Shown here one piece after another: positions 44,865 to 57,020 of a DNA stretch of 64,000 nucleotides (its first letter is position 1; each line of letters opens with the position of its first letter). A model generated the notes under the pieces. The model worked only from the letters and a program-made list of their open reading frames with translations, searched no databases and was not told the DNA's origin. Made by a program: the position numbers and the translations under genes. Source of the DNA: Gracilaria domingensis (lineage: Eukaryota; Rhodophyta; Florideophyceae; Gracilariales; Gracilariaceae); NCBI GenBank assembly GCA_022539475.1, contig VCMS01000109.1, positions 97,194 to 161,193 of the forward strand, read 5' to 3'.

Positions 44865-45833
44865 CTAGCAGTTCGACCTAACGGAGCCGTTGATGTGGCG
44901 CTGGTAGCGGTTGCAGAAGAGCGCAACGCCTATGTCGAAGATCGGAGAATAGCGCATTATGGCGCCGCTCTGCCAAAAGGTGCAGTAGCTGACCTCGTGC
45001 ACCGCCCGGTGAAGCCAGCTCGGGTGGATGGTGTACGCGTCTCGCTCTATGAAGAAGATGTGGCCGTAGCGGCGCTCATCAAAGGTGAGGACGGCATTAA
45101 ACTGGTTGTTGCTCCCGGCAGTGATGACTGGGGTGGGGACGAAGTCCAAAGCAAGGTTGCCGGTGGACAGCGCGGCGGTGAGGGTAGCAAGGTAGAGCGA
45201 CACGTACGCGAAGCAGCGGCGCAGCACGGGTGCCAGCCGCGGCGCGCCCAGCGCGGAGCGCAGCTTCTCGACGACGCACGACGTGGGACCGTTAGACGGC
45301 CGGCAGTCGAAGAAGAAGGAAAGGTGCGCAATTGGGTGGCGCGCGCGGAACGGCGACAAGGGCGCCCGCCTAGCACTGCAGCGAGTCTTCCACGCGCACC
45401 AGGTACAGCACGATAAGCGTCATCACCATAACGAACGACAGCAGCGCGGCGCGGTCGGCCTTGGAGCAGTTGTGCAGAGCGCGTGGTCGGCGATCGGCGG
45501 GCCGTGCAGCATCTATGAGAGCCACCACAGGAAGTACGCGTACATGTCGACGAATATCCACACGAGTGGAAACAAGATGGTTTGCTGCGGCAGAAGGGAG
45601 ATTACTCTATTAAAGGTCGAAATCATCCCCTCACCCAACGGTCTTGACAGACGGGTCGAACACTGCGTGCCAGGCATGGCACCCACAAAAGTACGAGAGG
45701 CGACATTCTGAGGTGTAGCCACATGTTGAGCATCATTTTCAGCCAGTTCGTCAGTGACCCAATCATCATACTCGGACAGATTGCGCGGTGTGTGGACGAC
45801 ATGCGCCCAGAGCGAAACGGAGCAAAGAATCAC
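44865..45833 (-). pseudogene. Membrane-protein remnant, frame-broken
   Basis: Three minus-strand pieces read as one multi-pass protein with frame changes. Piece 45513-45833 ends in a hydrophobic segment (ILFPLVWIFVDMYAYFLWW). Piece 45370-45561 has LLSFVMVMTLIVLYLV. Piece 44865-45359 has FAYVSLYLATLTAALSTGNLAL, then a hydrophilic region with paired aromatic residues (YGHIFFIERDAYTIHPSW). The family is not recognised and no ATG start is certain. A CT-rich stretch lies downstream (44640-44860). Confidence 0.45.
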
Positions 45834-46586
45834 AGCGCTAGCAACGACTATGGCGACGCACGCAGAATAATGCGAGTGGCGTCGGGGCCGCTGATTACAT
45901 GCGCCCCCATCCGCTTTTGCCGGCTCTTGCTTTACAGCAATTGATTCTGTGTCGACCCAAACATGGAGAGCGTGAAGTAAGATGCACGTTACATAACATG
46001 AAGAGACCAGAATGGCAGTAAAGAAGGATAAGTGTAACCCACAAATTGTAACCTATGCTCGACGTCTCCGCAAGACGTTTTGCTGAGATGAACTTCTCTT
46101 TGCGCCGCCATCGTTCTAGAGGCTTAATCTTATCATCTCGAAGCTATTGAGACCGTACTTTTCGTCTCGTCTTGGCACCACAACGGTGGTTTGCTGTCGC
46201 CCAGCGTGGCTGTTGTTGTGATGACAAACGAGTCGGAGAGAAGTCCTAAGCTCCGCAGTATGGCCTTTTTGAGATCATTTCCCGAGGAGGACGAGAACAG
46301 TGAATATTCAACACAATATGCGCAAGTAGCAGACGAAGTTTCTCAGAACGAAGTAGCCTTACAATGCGCTTCAAGTAGAACGCAGAGACACCGGCGACAA
46401 GCAGCTATGTTAGCACGTGTACGGTAGAGAGCAGCACAAAAGAGCATGAAGGAAATGCGAGAAGAGCACACGTGATTAGATATCCGCAGCATACTTGGCA
46501 TAAGGACATCAACTGGGATAGAGTTTGTGATCAAATTGGTTGACTGGTGCCGATGAGGTAGTTGATGCCACAAAGCTTGACCGTTG

Positions 46587-47588
46587 ATGTGGCCCAAAGT
46601 GACGCAGTGGTGCTGTGAAATCACAGAAAAGAAACTAGCGACTGATTTGGCCTACCGTTTGGGCCTTCTTTACGATGACGAAAGTTTTTACAGGGAGCCC
46701 TGGAGTGTTGAGGAGGTGAATTTCTCAGGCGAAATGAGATCTGTAAACAGCCCAGTTCCCATGCAGTACTATGGCAGAAATAGAACGGAGAGCGCAACCT
46801 GGTATCGGATAGAGCTTCACACTCTCCGCGGAGCGACGTTATCGAGCGCACTTTATCGCTTAGGAATTCTGTCTGGAAGCTGCGAGGTTGAAATAAATAC
46901 GAATTTGGACGGATCTCTTGTCGTAGGTATGGAGGAAGACTTGCCGTTCAAATGTGTTGCAGCCATCGATGCATGGTGTATGAACCATGTTGGGTTTGCA
47001 GTAGATATTCGCTGAACGGGAGGCCAGGACCAAGATGCAATGAACGTAGGTCTGAGACACTTTTCCTGTATGGCTGTTTCAAAAAGCCCGTGGTTCTGCC
47101 TCGCCCTGGCTCTTATTACCGCAATAACTAGAGTAGTGAATATGAAAACAGTGCAAAGTGTACTGGCTGGCAAGGTTGTAGAACCGATGATATGTTTGGC
47201 AGACGCATACAAATGGTTGGAACTGTACATGTCATATGTCGAACTCATACGAGTTAAGGTAGGCGCACGAGACTTGGACGCTCTGTGAAAATTTATGGAG
47301 ACTAAACTATTTGGGGTGTTGCTATTTCGGCTCCAGGGAGGTTCGGATGTGGATCACGTTGTCTATATTGATTTGGATAAGGGTGAGCTATTGTGCAGCT
47401 CAGAATCGCATCCACGAACTTTATCGAAGTCAATATTAATGGCCGCGACAGAGAGCAGTTCTGAGGTGCACTGTGTGTCTGAAATTAGAGAACTGAAGAG
47501 AGAAACTAAGAAGCGATGCAAGCAAGGAAGCAGAGCGAAATGTGGATCGCAACAACAAGCAAAGAAGAAGAAAAGATACGAGAGGTAA
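46587..47588 (+). pseudogene. Unknown ORF with two in-frame stops
   Basis: I do not recognise it. One frame runs from ATG 46587 to the TAA at 47586-47588 with only TGA at 47012-47014 and 47286-47288 interrupting. Composition is protein-like in three blocks: a hydrophilic start, a middle with a hydrophobic segment (SPWFCLALALITAITRV), and an end closing in a Lys/Arg-rich tail (KKKKRYER). It could be a decayed gene or chance. A separate short frame lies just upstream (46191-46427). Confidence 0.35.
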
Positions 47589-47896
47589 AGCATTCTTCCG
47601 TAGACATGAAACCAAAGCATCTGAATTGCTTCACAAGTACAGACAAAACCAGAGTCCCTGTTCTCGAGCTCAACCAGTTCTAGATCCTCACGCAAATCGT
47701 CGGACATATCAAAAAGAAATGCTCTCGTCGTCCGAAAATCTACAGTATATCCGCCCACGCGTTGCCGTTTCTGCCACCTTCTGGTCCATCTTTTGGCTGG
47801 CATTACCAAACATAAGTTCCATGTACCCCTCCAGATCTAGTTTCTTGACAGTTATGTTGCAAGTCCGAAACAGGGACTCATTGAACGCACAAAATG

Positions 47897-49961
47897 TTAA
47901 CTTTTCCGGTTCCGTGTAGATATTCTAGGGCGACCTTGGTAGCTGACATTACGCTCGACGAAAGACGATGATGCATTAGCGCAAGTAACCCGAAGCGCAA
48001 ACTGACGGAGGAGGGATACCTTTGGGTACTCAATCCAGTAGTACACCGGCATTTGACTACACACCATTAAAGAATGCCTTGAAACCGTGTCTTGCATCTG
48101 TGAGCGCCATGCCATCCGCACAGAAACGAATTCCTTGCATATTCGATCAACCAGCCCCCATTCGCCACCTACGATAGCTACTTTTGCAGTAGCCGGGAAA
48201 CACTCCGATCTCACAAACGAGAGCATATGTTTGACGATAGGAGGACGAAATCGCGCTAAAGTCTCGGAGAGGCTTCTGATATCCATTGTGTATGCGACAT
48301 AGTGTACTGGCGCCACCAATGCCACCTTCCATCCCTGCCGGTTCATTCTTTCTTTGAAGAGATTAATTGTTTCTTCTTTTCTCTCAACAGTATGGAAAGG
48401 CGTGACTGGGAGCTTCGTGATCTTGTCTAGAAGTTGCATAGTGGCATGGCAAACTTCTGAGAGGAGCGAAGACTCGTCGTTAAAGATTCTCAGGTACTGC
48501 CGTACAAGACGAAAGATGAGGTAGATGTCCAATAGTTTCTCATATACCACGTCGTTACGTTGATTTCTTTGAAAACGTAACTCTTCTCCCTGCTTCGAGA
48601 GCCAAAGAGATTAGTGTGAAAGTCAGAGCGCTCAAAGAGCTCTCGTAGAAATGTTTTGCATTTCAAGAATGAAGCAATAATGCTTTCGGAGGATGCAAAC
48701 CGTGTTTGAGCCATCTTAGTAGGAAGAATTGCGGTCAGAGGAAGCAGCCCCCTTCCGAATTGGTGTAAATCCCCCGAAGGCTGATGTCCAAGAGTGCTCA
48801 GATTGAATCTCGTTTTCAGCTCCTTAAACCCATGGTAACGCTTCGGATGGTTCCGAAGGTCCTCGATCACTCCAGCCACCATTGAAATTATGTCGTTGAT
48901 GCACACCAATTTTCCCATATCCTGCATGAGCAGGTTGCCCAAGTGGGTGTGATCTTGATCCGAAATCATGTTAGTGTGCCTTTTCAGAAGCTTTTCTTTC
49001 GCCATCACACATGAGCTTGTATTATCGGTGACGACGGCGCAAATTCAGTTCATGTCCTCATACTCCAACATTGATTCTTCTACAACCTTTGCATAAAGAC
49101 ACGAATCGCATGTCGTGGACCCAGTGCATATAGACTTCAAGAAAAATGTCTTGCGCATAACTTCCACACCCGTAAGAGAAAGCAGTATATTAACAACTGC
49201 CTCGTTGTATGCGTCTGTCCATCCATCAAAAACAAGCGTTCCAAAAAAATCTTTCAGGGAAGCGGCAATTGATTCGTTTACACGACTGTTCATGCTGTCG
49301 TAGAAAAGGTTAATGTTCTTTGAGCCCATTTTTTGTGCATCCGAGAGCTGCTGGCTGAGTTTGTAGTTCGCCAACCGAATGATTTGATAAAACTCATCAC
49401 AACCCTCCCTGCGACTCAAAAGAGAAAAAGAAAGCATGTACTTCTCTCGAGAGCTAAGACTTTCCTGACTTCCTGTGTCCTGAGTGTTGACCTGAGAAGA
49501 AACGACAAGCTTTGATACCGGCGCAGAACAAGGGAGGGTTATGGGAGATTTTCGCCCCATCTTCACAGCAGGGGAAGTAAACCTGCGCTCCTTAGCAACT
49601 TTCAGAGTTATCGGAATACCGAACAGGTCCGACCCTCCGTCTCTATTTTTTCCCGATTGATTTTATCAAGCCGAGGATCTTGCAGTAAGCGAGGACGGTT
49701 TTCTTTCGAAACACATTTAAATCGAAGTAAATGTTCCGCGAGCTTCGATGCGTTAGTAACCTTTGGTGTGCTCAACCATGAATATCCTTTGCAAGCAGGA
49801 TATTTTGTTCCAGTGTCATAATCGTCATCATCATCCAGATATGTGCGCCATTCAAACAGTTCCACCGTCCACCATTTTCGTTTCTCCGTTCGCTTGCTTG
49901 GCGCAGATTCAGAGTCTGTCTCGTCGGTTAACGTCTGTACGGCAGATATACTGTCCGACAT
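47897..49961 (-). pseudogene. hAT-family transposase, broken
   Basis: Starts at ATG 49961 with an acidic head and a BED-type zinc-finger-like region (CKGYSW, SKLAEHLLRFKC). A frameshift near 49630 leads into the DUF659-type core (LVFDGWTDAYNEAVVNILLS, VVTDNTSS, then DHTHLGNLLMQDM and TRFASSESIIASFLK). A TGA near 49050 and a frameshift near 48560 interrupt it. The last piece carries the hAT dimerisation block (YYWIEYPKVSLLRQFALRV, ASSSFVERNVS). Domain order is that of plant/algal hAT transposases. Terminal repeats and an 8-bp target duplication were not located. Confidence 0.85.
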
Positions 49962-51510
49962 TGTCCGGAATAAAGATCAAAGCAAACCAAAGGTAAAACG
50001 ACCGTGGGCTGTGCTGTGGCGATCTTTTGGACATTCAAGACGACCTAAAGATTCTTTCCTAATTGTTCTGAACGAAATGTAACTCTGCGTAATGCAGAAT
50101 ACGCTTAAAAGAAAGAAGGTCTCAAAAGAGCGAAGTGGGGCGATATCTGCAGATTAATGGGTATAGAGGAGAGATTGAGGTGATTATGGGAAGATGAAGG
50201 CTGCGGAAATTTGAGATCGTTCTCAAGGAGAATAGATTATAGAGACTGCAGCAAAACGGAACGTAGCAACGCAGACGGGTAGAATATAGATTTGTCCTTC
50301 ATTCTAAATATTTAGAGTATACTCTGGGAAATTTCTTGGGCCAAGTGGCACAGTTCTATCGGTCGCATGCGCATGGACAGCAACAAGACGTCTACGAGCA
50401 ACAGTGAAGAGGATGTTATAATTGAGTACTACCAGCTCTATGCTGTTGTTTCTCGCAGCTCAGCTGCTCCGTACGTTCGGATTTGGAACTATGTTTAGCA
50501 CATTTTGTTGTTAAAATTAATTTGAGATGGTGGAGGTCAGCGCGCGACTAGTTGCAACTCGCAATCACACATTAAGGTAGGATTCACGTGTAATGGTTAT
50601 TGACTGGCTGGGAGAGAAATTTCAAGCCCGACGGTGGCTTATTTTCCCCGAAGGCGAAGCCCAGGGAAAACAACAATCGAGAGAAATTGGAAGTTTCCCA
50701 ACCAAACCCATTAAATAACACGCTTGTCAACACGCTAAAAACAAACTTGGAAGCTGTTTAGAGGTTACGACTTCATTAAAAGTAAACAAATGATGATTCT
50801 ACAATTTTTTTCTGTCAACAACTTTGGCCCAAGCAAGAATCGAGATATCGCCGCTTTCTGAGGGAAGATATTTATATCTTCCCTCGTTTCGCTCAAATTT
50901 CCCTCGCATCCAGTTCACAATGTGACATCGCAGCCCATCGGTCCGCCCGTTCACACGCACATCATGTGAATGATGATGGTGTAGTACACAATCAACACCA
51001 TTACGTGACGTAAAGTTAACGATACGAAACTAAGTACAGTACAAACAGCTTATGTCAGACTGCTGATAGCTTATCAGCACGACAGATTATCTGCGGCCTG
51101 GACACGCTAACGTCAAGTGTCAAGTATCAAAGCACGTTCACAAATCAGCACACACACGTCTGTGTTCTTGTTTTGCTAGTTAGGTGCACTAGAACACGAT
51201 TATCGGACGAAATTTGTCAAAGAATCTGCAAAACTTGCGTATAAGGCTATGTGCAAGCAATTAATTTCTATTTTTTGTATACAACGCTCTCATGTACTAT
51301 AGCTTTTTCTCCATTCAATGCAGAACAGTTGACGTACGCCACGATTGCTAGTATATGTTCACGAAATGAAAGCATCAGACGTATTATTTGTTGTCGTGTG
51401 GGGACATCATGTGATGTCCACCTGTGCCGCCATATTTACGTTCGCTAATTTTCTGCTAATACTCTAGAATAGTCATCATTACTACGACTACCTAGTACAA
51501 CATTCATCTT
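49962..51510. other. No supported gene; contains perfect hairpins
   Basis: About 1.5 kb without a credible frame. It includes hairpins at 50860-50885 and 51061-51079. Possibly the 5' flank of the hAT copy plus a small non-coding repeat. Confidence 0.5.
50860..50885. repeat. Perfect 11-bp hairpin
   Basis: GAGGGAAGATA at 50860-50870 and its exact reverse complement at 50875-50885, with a 4-nt loop. A second one, TGCTGATA/TATCAGCA with a 3-nt loop, is at 51061-51079. Confidence 0.7.
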
Positions 51511-51729
51511 ATGGAACCCCGCGCATGCATATCGCCACACCCATACCACTTCAAGTTGCATTCTACTTACAAGAGTCCACCGCCACCACCCTCCGCTATC
51601 TCCGCATCTGCGAAAGAAAACAACCCAAACCCTTTCGACACATCATCGCCCCCTTCCTCCTCCTTTTCCTCTCTTCCTCCACATCCTCCCAGCTCCACTT
51701 CTCCTGATATCCCACAACGCTGCTTCCTT

Positions 51730-52254
51730 CTACAGCGGCTTCGGAACACACCTGAACCCAATCCTAGTCTGTGTTTTTTTCTCCATCGTCTCCTTCTTCT
51801 CCTTTTCAACCTTCGCCCTCAATTCATCCTCCTCCACCTCTAGCTTCTTCGCTACGATTGGCCTCTTCTTCCCGTACTTCCTCTTTCGGCCCCTCTTCTT
51901 TCCTTCGTTACCCGCAACAATTTCATCCTCATCCAAACTCTCCGTAGCCGGTACAAAGCCCCTCGCATCCTCATCTGCATCTACACTAGCCCCATCGACC
52001 CCGACTCCGACCCCGTTCACAATCCTCAGCGCAGGAGTCACCGGAGTACCTCGGACTTGACGTACATCCTCTCGCTTCTCAATGAGTTCCTTCAGCTTCC
52101 CCTCCTGCTCCTGCACTCGACCCATCCACTGTTTTTGCCCATCCTTCAATCCCCTTAGCTCCCTAGCAACACATCCTGTGACCTTTTTCGTCAGTCGACC
52201 CACGTCCTCACCAATGCTGGTCTCCATCGCTCCTGCGCACCCCAACATCGTCAT
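51730..52254 (-). CDS. Coiled-coil protein with basic segment (family member 1)
   Basis: 174 residues from ATG 52254. An in-frame stop lies about 60 bp upstream. Residues 15-68 are helical and coiled-coil-like (VGRLTKKVTGCVARELRGLK, EQEGKLKELIEKRED). A GTPVTPALR motif follows, then an acidic stretch, a strongly basic patch (KKRGRKRKYGKKR, NLS or AT-hook-like) and a charged helical tail. It resembles 57021-57950 in layout and in the (G)(S/T)PVTP motif. A nuclear structural or DNA-associated role is possible, but the family is not recognised. Plus-strand frames here (51511-51843) are proline-rich shadows. Confidence 0.55.
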   Translation of the reverse strand: MTMLGCAGAMETSIGEDVGRLTKKVTGCVARELRGLKDGQKQWMGRVQEQEGKLKELIEKREDVRQVRGTPVTPALRIVNGVGVGVDGASVDADEDARGFVPATESLDEDEIVAGNEGKKRGRKRKYGKKRPIVAKKLEVEEDELRAKVEKEKKETMEKKTQTRIGFRCVPKPL

Positions 52255-52965
52255 CGAGCACCAGACCAGCTCATTTTTGTCCTCCCCTTCACCTTCCTCC
52301 GCAAAAAAATCCTCTTAATCTTCTTATGCGACCTTTCCCCTTCGCTGGGATCACACGACCACTTCACGTTCGAATGAGACTTGCCGCTCATGATCAGATT
52401 TCAATGAGCGGGAACGTATCGGCAGGAAAAAAAGAAAGGAAACGGAAAGAGAGGGAAGGGAACGGGAAGGGGAACGGAGGGGAACGGAAACAAAAGGGAT
52501 CCGAAACGGAAGTGATCCGAAACGGGAGAAGAAGAAACTCTATTCGTGCGTAGGCGCTGCGTGAACGTATCAAAACGCGAAAACCCTGTCATTTATGTAC
52601 GCGCTTTCACTACCACTGCCTAGCACCCGTTCTTATCCCTGTGAAACAAGTTGTTTCTCAAAAATAATTTCATAGATTCTAGCCCAATTTCTCAGTTTTC
52701 AACCGTCTCCCCCACTTCATATCACTGTCTCGTCTCATAGTATAGTATAAAGGGAACCAGTCTATTCAATCGTTTATGAAAACCATGTTCTCTACATGTT
52801 AGGAGCCTCCACTTTTAAAGAAACGTAATAGTAGAGCTGTTTTCCTATGTATTTTAACTCACAAACAGTCCACGTTCTAACGAATAAATGTACTGCATCT
52901 CTACAACCATCCAAAGCCCTCTTTACTCTCCTTTGGTATGAATTCGAGAACGAAACTGTTCCGCA
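52255..52965. other. Intergenic, with purine-rich run
   Basis: No supported gene. About 52425-52535 is an A/G-rich low-complexity run (GGAAACGGAAAG-type words). Confidence 0.5.
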
Positions 52966-54159
52966 ATGGTCTTTTGCAATACACACCAAGTACGGGAAAT
53001 CCCGCTAAACAATCGAATGCGTTCTGTACGTATCCAGCTGAATGCTTTCCCAGATGCAACGTACATCACTTTGAACAACTGCCTTCAGTTACAGTACGAC
53101 CTCGATGCAGAAGAAGCTCACATTCGTGGGGTGCAAACTCTCATCACTCCCCACTGCAGAATGAGCTCAATGAGCTCTATGAAATACTATATGACACACC
53201 CCGTCACGAAAGTATTCTGGAGCACCCACCGTTTACTCAAGCTATTCGAACTCTCCCAGAGCTTCCGAATTATATATCACTCAAGATTTTACTCTCGGCA
53301 TCTTCTCAGCATGCTCTCGTCACCTTCAATGGTGTTATTTGTTTCATTGTTAACGGTAGCCATAGGCGCGCTTTACGGTATCATCAAGCCCGTCTTGGCC
53401 CAAGCGCTTCTATTCAAGCGCTCCTCTCGCCATGCTCAGCTGGGTTTCACCCTTCTCTATATCATTCTGGAAACCATGTTACACATTATTCTCTTCGACC
53501 TCGCCTCCCTACATGCCGCAAGATATGGTATCCTAGCTCTCGGACCGATGATTTCTTCGCACTTGACGAGCACCTCCTCTATATTGAGGAAAAAATACTT
53601 GGGTATAGCCGTCGGTGGCCTTTTCGTTCCCAATCTCTCCATCTTCGTCACCTACCAACTCTGTTCTTCCCCCTCCAATCTTACGGATTCTGTCTGAACA
53701 GCCTCTATAGCTTTTTTTCGAGCTGGATTTCTATTCGGGCTATTCACTATCGTCGTGAACGCACTCTCTATCTTCTACTCTACAGGCAACACCTTTAACA
53801 ACATTTTACCGCTCTCGCATCGCGTAGGAACTCGATGGTAAAGGCTCTGTCTCTACATCCGTTGTTTTTTACACTCCTTCAGAAAGGCTGTCTTTTTCCA
53901 TGATGTATTGCTCTCCATCAGAATGTTTTTGAACAGAGTCGTCCCAGTATTCTTCGCCCAAATGCTTTCTGAGTCGCTAGAACCATCAGCCTTTTGTATG
54001 TACAGAGGCATCCCCCCTCTTCTTACAAACACTCTATTCGTTGCACTTCTTTTGTGTGCGGGTATCGTCAAGCACGAACCACGGGTCAACCTCAAGAAAT
54101 ACTTGTATGCACTCGGAGAGCATCCTAGACCCCAGACTAGTCATCTATTGGAGAAATAA
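52966..54159 (+). pseudogene. Multi-pass membrane protein, two in-frame stops
   Basis: A single frame from ATG 52966 to TAA 54157-54159 is broken only by TGA (53695-53697) and a TAA near 53839. Hydrophobic segments: MVLFVSLLTVAIGALYGI, LGFTLLYIILETMLHIILF, YLGIAVGGLFVPNLSIF; after the first stop FLFGLFTIVVNALSIF; after the second RVVPVFFAQML and LFVALLLCAGIV. The layout suggests six or more membrane spans after a soluble head of about 120 residues. No family recognised. The truncated first part could still make a three-span protein. The plus frame 52938-53798 is a shadow. Confidence 0.55.
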
Positions 54160-54393
54160 TATAGCCACTAGCTACGATAGTTATTAGTACTACATAGATC
54201 AAGAACAAACATTGAACTCTTTCTTAATGAAGTCCCTTTGTGGAAACATATGAACATATATGTAGCACTTGCGACATAGTTTTTTACGCAAAACAACAAT
54301 CAATATCTTCAACAACAACAAAACATGATGACGACATCTTCGGATATTCGCTCGTAAACTGCAATATCATAAAATCATAAATTCATGGCTCGT

Positions 54394-56682
54394 TCAGTTC
54401 TCCGTGCCATCCTCTGTGCCTTCCTTCATCCCCTGCGCTTCATAGTTCTCGTCTTTTTCGTCGCTGTCCCCTTCCTCGACCATCAACTCATCCTCTTCGT
54501 CTTCGTCCTCCCCATCCTCAACCAAATCTATGTCCACCGCAGGACCACCTGTGTTGTCCTTCATTCCCATGAGATCGTCTTCTTCCAAAAAAGTCGGTCG
54601 AAAATGGTGATTCAGATGAACTGCATCCGGCAAACTGTACTTCTCTGGTACCATATAAATATGGTAGCGAAACAGTGGACTTTCCGGAAATCTTCCCTCT
54701 CTAGTGCCCGCACCGGCATGAAATACATCCCCCCTCCCAATAAACACAGACATAGGTGGGACAAAGAACTCTCTCACAACCATTCTTCGTGCCAACCCTT
54801 CAAATGCCTTTGCTGTTACAGCAAAGTGACTGTGGGATCCTTCACATATCCAAAGTGGGAACGACACAGTTCCGGAGACCATCACAAAGTACCCCGGGTT
54901 CTTCCTCTCCAGCTTGTCTTCGTTTGTCAAGGTCTCGAAGTCGGTATGTAGTTGCTGTCGCTGGCAAGCCACTCCCGTACATAAGATCGTCCCTCCGGTC
55001 TTCGGTGCATACATTCTCTCATTCGGTTGCTTGTTGTCTTGTAGCCCCAACGCCGCACATATCTGACCAAGCCGAGCTTCTACCAACGCCCTCTTCTTGA
55101 CAAATAAATGCGTCTCCGGTCTATTCTCCAGCTCTTCCACTATACCTCTTCTCGTCGTCATATACCTCCCATTGTTAGCGTTGATTATAGAAATCCATGT
55201 AGTTCGATTCTCTGGTACCCTGAAGTCTGGGGCTTCTTCGAAATGTTTTTTGAAGAAGTCCAATAACTCGACGCTTACATCCCCCATCGATGAGCTTGCT
55301 GGGACTTTCAGCCATCTTCAAAAGGTCGTTGTCCCAAGCAAAGCCTTCCGAAATACAGAAACCTCTCTCCCGAAGCTCAGCCTTCTTGTTCACAAAATAT
55401 TCACAAAACATATGCGCGACGGAGTCGTTCTTCACTGCCTCTGCCTATAGGTTCCCATCATGAAACTCCCCCTCTCCTACCGCCTCGTTGAGAAGCTTCT
55501 GACCCTGATACGCAGCATGCCAAAACACAGCATGATGTACTTCTCTAAAGTCCTTCGGCTCGAGCAAATGGCCTCGGTGCTCCTTCCGGAGATGTATCGC
55601 ATGCATCCATGGATATACTGACTTAATCCCGTCCACTCCAGCAGGCCACTTGGTAAGAACTGCTTTCAACAATTTCAACCACGAACCTTTCCCCTCGTAA
55701 GGTCCTTCGTCTGCTTTCTTCAGCCTCGTGGGTGGAATTTCCGGGACTGTGTCGTCGAAAGGATCCGTGTCGTCTCCTCGCGTTTCAACATTCGGCGCTG
55801 AATCAGAGTCCGTGTCGTTGCTGAAGGAGATTTGATGAGTTTTGAGGAAGCTTCTGAGGAAGCTTCTGACCCCTTTCCGTCCGAGCGTACGCAGATGATT
55901 GATGACAAATGTTTCATCTCGGGACACTTCGCTTAATTTCGCCTTCTTTTGAGCCCTGGGGTTGTTATCGCTCATCATCTTCCTTCGTCGACGACTTCTT
56001 CTGGTGCTCCGTCTCAACTCCGCACCATTTTGCTCCAGTAAAACCACGTCGCTTACCACTTTCTGAACGTCTTCCCCGGCATTCTTCGCCTTAACAAGTT
56101 TAGAACGCGACGCCCGAGTATCCGGTTTAGTGACTTGGGTCGTAGTCGTGGTCGCTTTTATCCCTCTCACCGTAGCAGACGGCCCCACAGTCGAATTGAA
56201 ATCCACCCCGACGGACCTCTTCAGCTTTTCACGAGCATAAGCCACCCTTCTCGATATCTTTCGGCCCCAAAGCTTCTTCGTCGCTGCAGTTTCCAGGCGT
56301 GCAGCCTGTGTCGCAAGATACTCACGAAGGCTGAGTTTCTCCAACCTAGTGACTTCAATCTGCATCTCGTATACTTCCTTCAGAGAGAGTCTCTTTCTTT
56401 TCGATACTTCAACTGCCAGCCCATTTAGGGACCGGCATCATATAAAGAAATACTTTCGTATGTCTTCAAAGTGGCCCTTCGGTTTGTACTCTCGTCTCCT
56501 CGCAAAATATGTTGCCAGGGCGTCCAGGGTGAAATCATCTGTGTCCTCATCCATAGAAAAGAACTCATCAATTGAGATACATCGTCTGTGTTCTGCAAAG
56601 TGGAATATAGTCTCTTCGCTTTGGAAACTAAGCTAGTTTTGGGGCTATTTGGGGCGCGCGAGGGGGTAGCAGAGGCTGGCAC
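54394..56682 (-). pseudogene. 2OG-Fe(II)-oxygenase-like gene, copy 1, broken
   Basis: The C-terminal catalytic part matches copy 2 at 62918-64000: RQQLHTDFE (HxD iron ligands), SVFIGRGDVFHAGAG (distal His), FRYHIYMVPEKYSLPDAVH (Arg for 2-oxoglutarate), then an acidic tail. Upstream is a basic region of about 350 residues with an NLS-like run (RRSTRRSRRRRK) and a helical block (YPWMHAIHLRKEHRGH). Breaks: a frameshift near 55285, TAG at 55445-55447, TGA at 56438-56440, and a probable frameshift near 56630. All other sequence stays in frame. The double-stranded beta-helix fold is inferred from motif order. The substrate is unknown; basic and acidic ends suggest a nuclear partner (inference). Confidence 0.7.
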
Positions 56683-57020
56683 TCAAAAAATTAAGAAATT
56701 TTGGAATATTAAATTCCATTTCGCGCAGTTTAGTGCTTGGGTCCCCTAGTTTTTGTAGAGGTTCTACTTCGCCGCACCACCCCATTCACTCTTTTCCGCG
56801 ACCCTCTCTCAAAACTGCACTCGTGCTAGTTTGCGTTTCCATTTTCTCCCATGTTGCAATGCCAATCGCAACTCATCCCACCTCAATCATCCCATCACTT
56901 CTTCCCAGTCCACACCACCCCCGCTATTTACCCATTTCTCGCCCATCACGCGTTCATTTTGTAGAAGTCAGATGCACAACTCTCCCCCTTCTCGTATACC
57001 CGCCTCGCCCCAAAACGGCT

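Noticed and set aside
51511-51843. Plus-strand proline/serine-rich frames, also at 56733-57853
   Set aside because: They are the complement of purine-rich coiled-coil genes on the minus strand.
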